Positions 60,378 to 64,000 of a DNA stretch of 64,000 bases are shown here, one piece after another. The position numbers and the translations under genes are program-made. Each line of letters opens with the position of its first letter. Within the stretch, counting starts at the first letter, position 1. The notes beneath the pieces are model-generated. The model did no database searches, had not been told where the DNA came from, and worked only from the letters and a program-made list of their open reading frames with translations. The stretch is from Pegea sp. RAD2-039 (taxonomy: Eukaryota > Chordata > Thaliacea > Salpida > Salpidae). The stretch lies in assembly GCA_034620365.1 (NCBI GenBank), contig JAQGEQ010000192.1, positions 2,227,001 to 2,291,000 on the forward strand, read 5' to 3'.

Positions 60378-61081
60378 ATGATGTCATCAGTCGATCTTCC
60401 AAGAAATCTTGATGTGAATGAAGAAATCATTGTAAGTTGATCATTAAATACTTGAAGATCGTCTCAGAGTTTAAAATCTTTGAAAAAAAAAAGTGAAGAA
60501 GACTAGCAGAGCTTGTTGCTAGCAAATTGAATTATAGGCTGTTCATTAATACAGCCAAGTAATTTATCTAATTAAATCGTTTTTCTAATAATTATTTAAT
60601 AAATTTCATGAGCACTTTGGTAAAAAAGTGACTAAAGCTTATATTATTGAATGAGCTTGCATGATTTCTAAAATAAAATGTTCAAGTGACATGTAAGGTT
60701 CTGAGAGTTTACTTTTCAGATATAAAGAAGCAATTTTTTGTTTGTTTCATAATTTCAAGGCAGTTATTGACAGCTGGTTATCTTGAGTAATATTACTATA
60801 GTTTAGAATCGGTAAAGTAAAAAACCAGACATTGAAAGTTAGAATTTGATCGGATGCAGGATTTTTTAAGTTTTCTTCAGCATCTATCAGCGTCTATCTC
60901 TTGTAGCGACTTTAAACAATCTAACAGATGTTCGATGATTATTCTGCAGCATTAAAGAAACCAAGATGTCTAAGTAGATCGAAATTACGTCACCTGTATA
61001 AGGTAGAAAAGAATTCAAAACGAATCATATTGGCTCTGAAATAATCAACTTTACCACAAGCTTCTTCGACAAGAATGCTAA
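60378..61081 (+). CDS. Candidate tiny three-exon gene (49 residues)
   Basis: Exons 60378-60431 (starting MMSSVDLPRNLDVNEE, followed by a perfect GTAAGT donor), 60928-61002 (KKPRCLSRSKLRHLYK) and 61061-61081 (LLRQEC, stop) are all phase 0 and join to 49 residues. The middle exon has a good acceptor and composition unlike its A/T-rich surroundings. Sequence length is too short to identify a family, and the last exon is only seven codons. It might be an independent small-protein gene or part of the candidate at 59233-59983. Confidence 0.25.
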
Positions 61082-63300
61082 TGTTATTTTCATAATATTT
61101 TGTAATTTTATTTCTAGTTTGAAGAAAGTAAGATGTTAGTGGAAATAAATTTGAACTAATTTAAAAAAGGAAATTAAATTATAAAGATGTTAATTGAAAT
61201 TCTCATTCAGAATGTACAAAATCTGTTTAAAATCTTTTTGTTCATAGAGATTTTTATAAGAACCAAAAATAGAATATTTCGTCGCTAATTTAATTTTATA
61301 ATATAATGATATTTTAATATTATTTTACAGAAAAAATACAAAACAACTTTTAAATTAATATTTTAGTATTAATGTTGTGCTTCAGGAATACAAAAGATTT
61401 AAAATAAAAACCTGTTTAGTTATTACTTATCTTTTAGCTTATACATAATAGATGACAATAATTAAAATATGAAATTGATTTATTGCTGGATCAGACTATT
61501 TGAAAGAAAATATATATTTCAAAGTACTAATTTTAGCTTAATTTTACAAAAAAAAAATTTTTTCATTCATTTCAACATATTTCTTAGAAAACTTTAAGTT
61601 ATCCTTAATTTGACGTGAATTGATGATAAGGTGAAGATAAATATGAAAAAAAATTTATTGTAAGTTAAAGTCACCTTTTTGAATGATATAAGTTTTTGCA
61701 AATTCGATTAAAATTATTCTTTATAACCATTTTGATAACTTCTGCTTTGCTTTATTAGATTATTTTCATGAATTCGTTTTCTTCAAATTAACTGTAAAGT
61801 AAAGATAAATACTTTCTGGTATCCTAATTTATGGCTTATGATGAAAAGTTCCTTTTAATTCCATTCTGCCTAGCTGTTGGTAAAGTGTTTATTATTGAAA
61901 TAACTTGAGGCTAATTTTGTGTAATCAGTCTTTATTTGAAATGCAGAATAAACAAGAACTCAATAATAAAAGGCTTCTTGGTAAGTGATGAAGTAAAAAA
62001 AAGTTAATAATTATTTTTAGGCTTTACTTTGTTGTAATATCAGTTTGTATATCTACAAGTAATACTGTCGCTACCAATGCTCTATACGTAATATGATCAA
62101 CGTCATTTGACTTTATATATTTGGTTATTTATAATAAATTAACTTTTTTAATTAATTCAGAATACTTATTCATGTTTGACTAAGCTAAAAATATTTTTAA
62201 TTTTATATAACTTTTATCATTTCAAGTACTAAAGCTTCTTTCTTGATATATTCTAGAATGTATGACTGTAAGTATTAAGTTTTGAAACAATAGTTTAGTG
62301 GACGCCTTATGTCATCAGTCATAATTATATTTACTCGTCAAAAAATGAGGTTTTTAGTAAAATCAAATTGTATTTGATCCTTTTTTGACTTTCTAAAAAT
62401 GTTCCTAGCTTATTGGAGGTCAACAGCTGTTAAAAAAACAAATAAAAAAGAAATATTTGTTCCTAACAATGTGATTACTCAACTTTTTTGAGAGAAAAAC
62501 AAATGTTAATATTAAGAACATGATCAAATATATTTTCTAAATAACAACTATCAATGAGTTGATATATTTTTAAGATTTTTGTGAACATTTTTTAAAAAGT
62601 TGTTTTTGATAAATAATTTAAATAAAAGCAAAAATACATTAAACCTTCCAACTAAGGATTGAAATAATCTTTTGAAATGTCAGTTAAATACTTACCAAGA
62701 ACTTTGTTGTTTACTTTGTAAGTTTTAAATGTTAGAAGATAAATTGTTGACTGGAATTATCACAGATATCAATGTTGTTTTCCAAAAACTTTTAGAATGT
62801 CCTTAAATGTTAATTTTCAAGTTTTTATTTGAAGTAAGTCATACCAAAAGTAAGGAGAAATAAACTTTTCTATTTTAATCGGTCAGCGGCAGTTAAGTGG
62901 TCTTTCTGAAACTATTTTTTTCAAAAGTCGTTTTTCATTGAAATCTTTTTGTAAGTTTTGTTTTTTACTAAGATTATCTTCAAAATTTCATAATTTTAGA
63001 GTTTATTGTCGTTTTTAAGCCGAAATAAAATGTTTGTTGCTTATTACTCATTCTTTAAATATTGCAAAAAGTGAAGTTTATGGAATTTGGTGTAAAAGTT
63101 GAGCTGCAGCAAATTTCAATTTCTCTGAAGACACAAAAACAAACAGTAAACCAAACTAAATAGAAGTTGTCTAGTAATTGTCATATATGACTACCATCTA
63201 CATAAAAAGCTTCTTAATTACTTGTCATTGAACAATTTGATGAAATCATTTTTAACATATCACGTCAACAAAACGTCATCAACATTTTCTATATTCTAAG
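61082..63300. other. AT-rich DNA with a few isolated exon-like stretches
   Basis: A possible exon pair, 61941-61980 (ATG start, GTAAGT donor) and 62409-62491, joins in phase to a 40-residue frame, but support is weak. No other gene could be supported. The upstream exons of the gene ending at 63561 presumably lie here. Confidence 0.3.
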
Positions 63301-63561
63301 AAAGCTTAAAAAACAGATATTTTTCAATCATGAAACAAACTTGGTGATTATCATCAAAATATTTGATCAAAAAGAACAAATAAAGTAGCTGGTGTCTGTA
63401 AAAGAAAGTTCTTATCAAAAAGAAAAATTATTTTTAGGAGAATTGATAAAAAGTTGATAACAAACGAAGTCGAAACTAACGATCTTGTGAAGTTATTGAA
63501 GCGTGACAAAAAGGACACACTAGAAACAGACGATATTGCTCAAACTCTCTCTCTTTTGTAA
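63301..63561 (+). CDS. 3'-terminal exons of an unrecognised gene
   Basis: Exon 63301-63384 and terminal exon 63438-63561 are separated by a 53-nt GT-AG intron and join in phase (AA + G makes lysine). The open frame continues upstream of 63301 without a usable acceptor or ATG, so I chose the acceptor CTAAG at 63300. The C-terminal 40 residues are charged and probably helical (IDKKLITNEVETNDLVKLL, then KRDKKDTLETDDIAQTLSLL, stop). No domain is recognised, and the 5' part of the gene was not found. Confidence 0.4.
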
Positions 63562-63949
63562 CAAGCTCACAGCAGTCACGTGATTACATTCAGCTTCACT
63601 AACAAGCCTGATGAAACAATAGGGTGGAAAGAGTGACAAACTAATAGCAACAAATCTTTGATGTAAAGTTTCTGGCTGTGAATTGATGCTAATGAAAATT
63701 ATTTGACAATTTTCTTTTTTAATTTGTAACAAAAACTGAGAGATTGAAAGAGATGAGTAAAAAGTTAGTGATGAATAATCTTTGTAATGTCCTTTGAGTG
63801 TTTTAAATAGAAAATTACAAGTTGGTAATATGAAATGCCTGAGGGAATCGGCTAGTTGAGATTATCAGTGAAAATCTCCTTCTTTCAATTTCTATTTTTC
63901 TTTTTAACATTTCCCATCTACTTTGAATTGAGAGTTTCTTCTCATTCAG

Positions 63950-64000
63950 CACTGAACAGCGACGTCGACAGCTTTTACATTGTCAACAACTCGTGACAGG
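63950..64000 (+). CDS. Possible coding exon running off the right edge
   Basis: A pyrimidine-rich acceptor (TTTCTTCTCATTCAG) ends at 63949. Only one of the three frames after it stays open to the window edge, reading TEQRRRQLLHCQQLVT, a basic, Gln-rich, helix-like stretch. Base composition rises in G+C exactly at the acceptor. The upstream exon and the product are unknown. Confidence 0.35.

Noticed and set aside
63520..63732. 70-residue minus-strand frame
   Set aside because: Overlaps the better supported plus-strand terminal exon and has no features of its own.

Overview
The window is nuclear DNA from an animal, most likely an AT-rich invertebrate. The genes are split by many GT-AG introns, intergenic DNA is long and A/T-dominated, and there is no bacterial layout. 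Recognisable genes are a ladybird-type (Lbx) homeobox gene, a Vps55/LEPROT-type membrane protein, a divergent FGF-like factor, polynucleotide kinase 3'-phosphatase (PNKP), a multi-C2H2 zinc-finger protein, a Tks4/Tks5-type PX-SH3 scaffold (SH3PXD2 family) and transformer-2 (TRA2). Lbx, FGF-like and Tks-type genes together point to a metazoan, but I cannot name the clade.

Layout. 1-1.6 kb: decayed Ty3/Gypsy element. 4.3-5.1 kb (+): intronless orphan type I membrane protein. 9.1-12.8 kb (+): Lbx, three coding exons. 17.0-20.3 kb (+): LEPROT/Vps55, four coding exons. 21.9-22.5 kb (-): intronless secreted FGF-like protein. 25.1-27.9 kb (+): unrecognised disordered protein, flanked by a direct repeat of about 194 bp. 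29.9-31.0 kb (-): 5'-truncated LINE, with a second copy of its 3' end at 43.8-44.1 kb. 31.5-35.2 kb (+): PNKP, 13 exons. 36.6-41.0 kb (-): zinc-finger gene, 8 exons, tail-to-tail with PNKP. 47.5-52.1 kb (-): SH3PXD2-type gene, 12 exons. 53.0-54.9 kb (+): decayed LINE of a second family. 57.5-58.9 kb (+): TRA2, nine coding exons. 59.2-61.1 kb (+): two possible very small spliced genes. 63.3-63.6 kb (+): terminal exons of an unrecognised gene. From 63.95 kb (+): a possible exon leaving the window.

All multi-exon models were assembled by hand from GT-AG sites and reading phase. For Lbx, LEPROT, PNKP, the zinc-finger gene, SH3PXD2 and TRA2, every exon junction keeps phase and the product length fits, or is plausible for, the family. 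The genes do not form a pathway: PNKP repairs DNA ends, TRA2 directs splicing, LEPROT acts in endosomal sorting, the Tks-type scaffold organises actin-rich protrusions, and Lbx and the FGF-like protein are developmental regulators.

The points most worth a second look are a covarying hairpin in the 3' ends of two LINE copies, a dense cluster of perfect TGACGTCA palindromes in the Tks-type gene, the repeat-flanked orphan gene, the intronless FGF-like gene, splice acceptors 1-3 nt before two start codons, and the tiny spliced ORFs after TRA2. I saw no clearly new multi-gene system.
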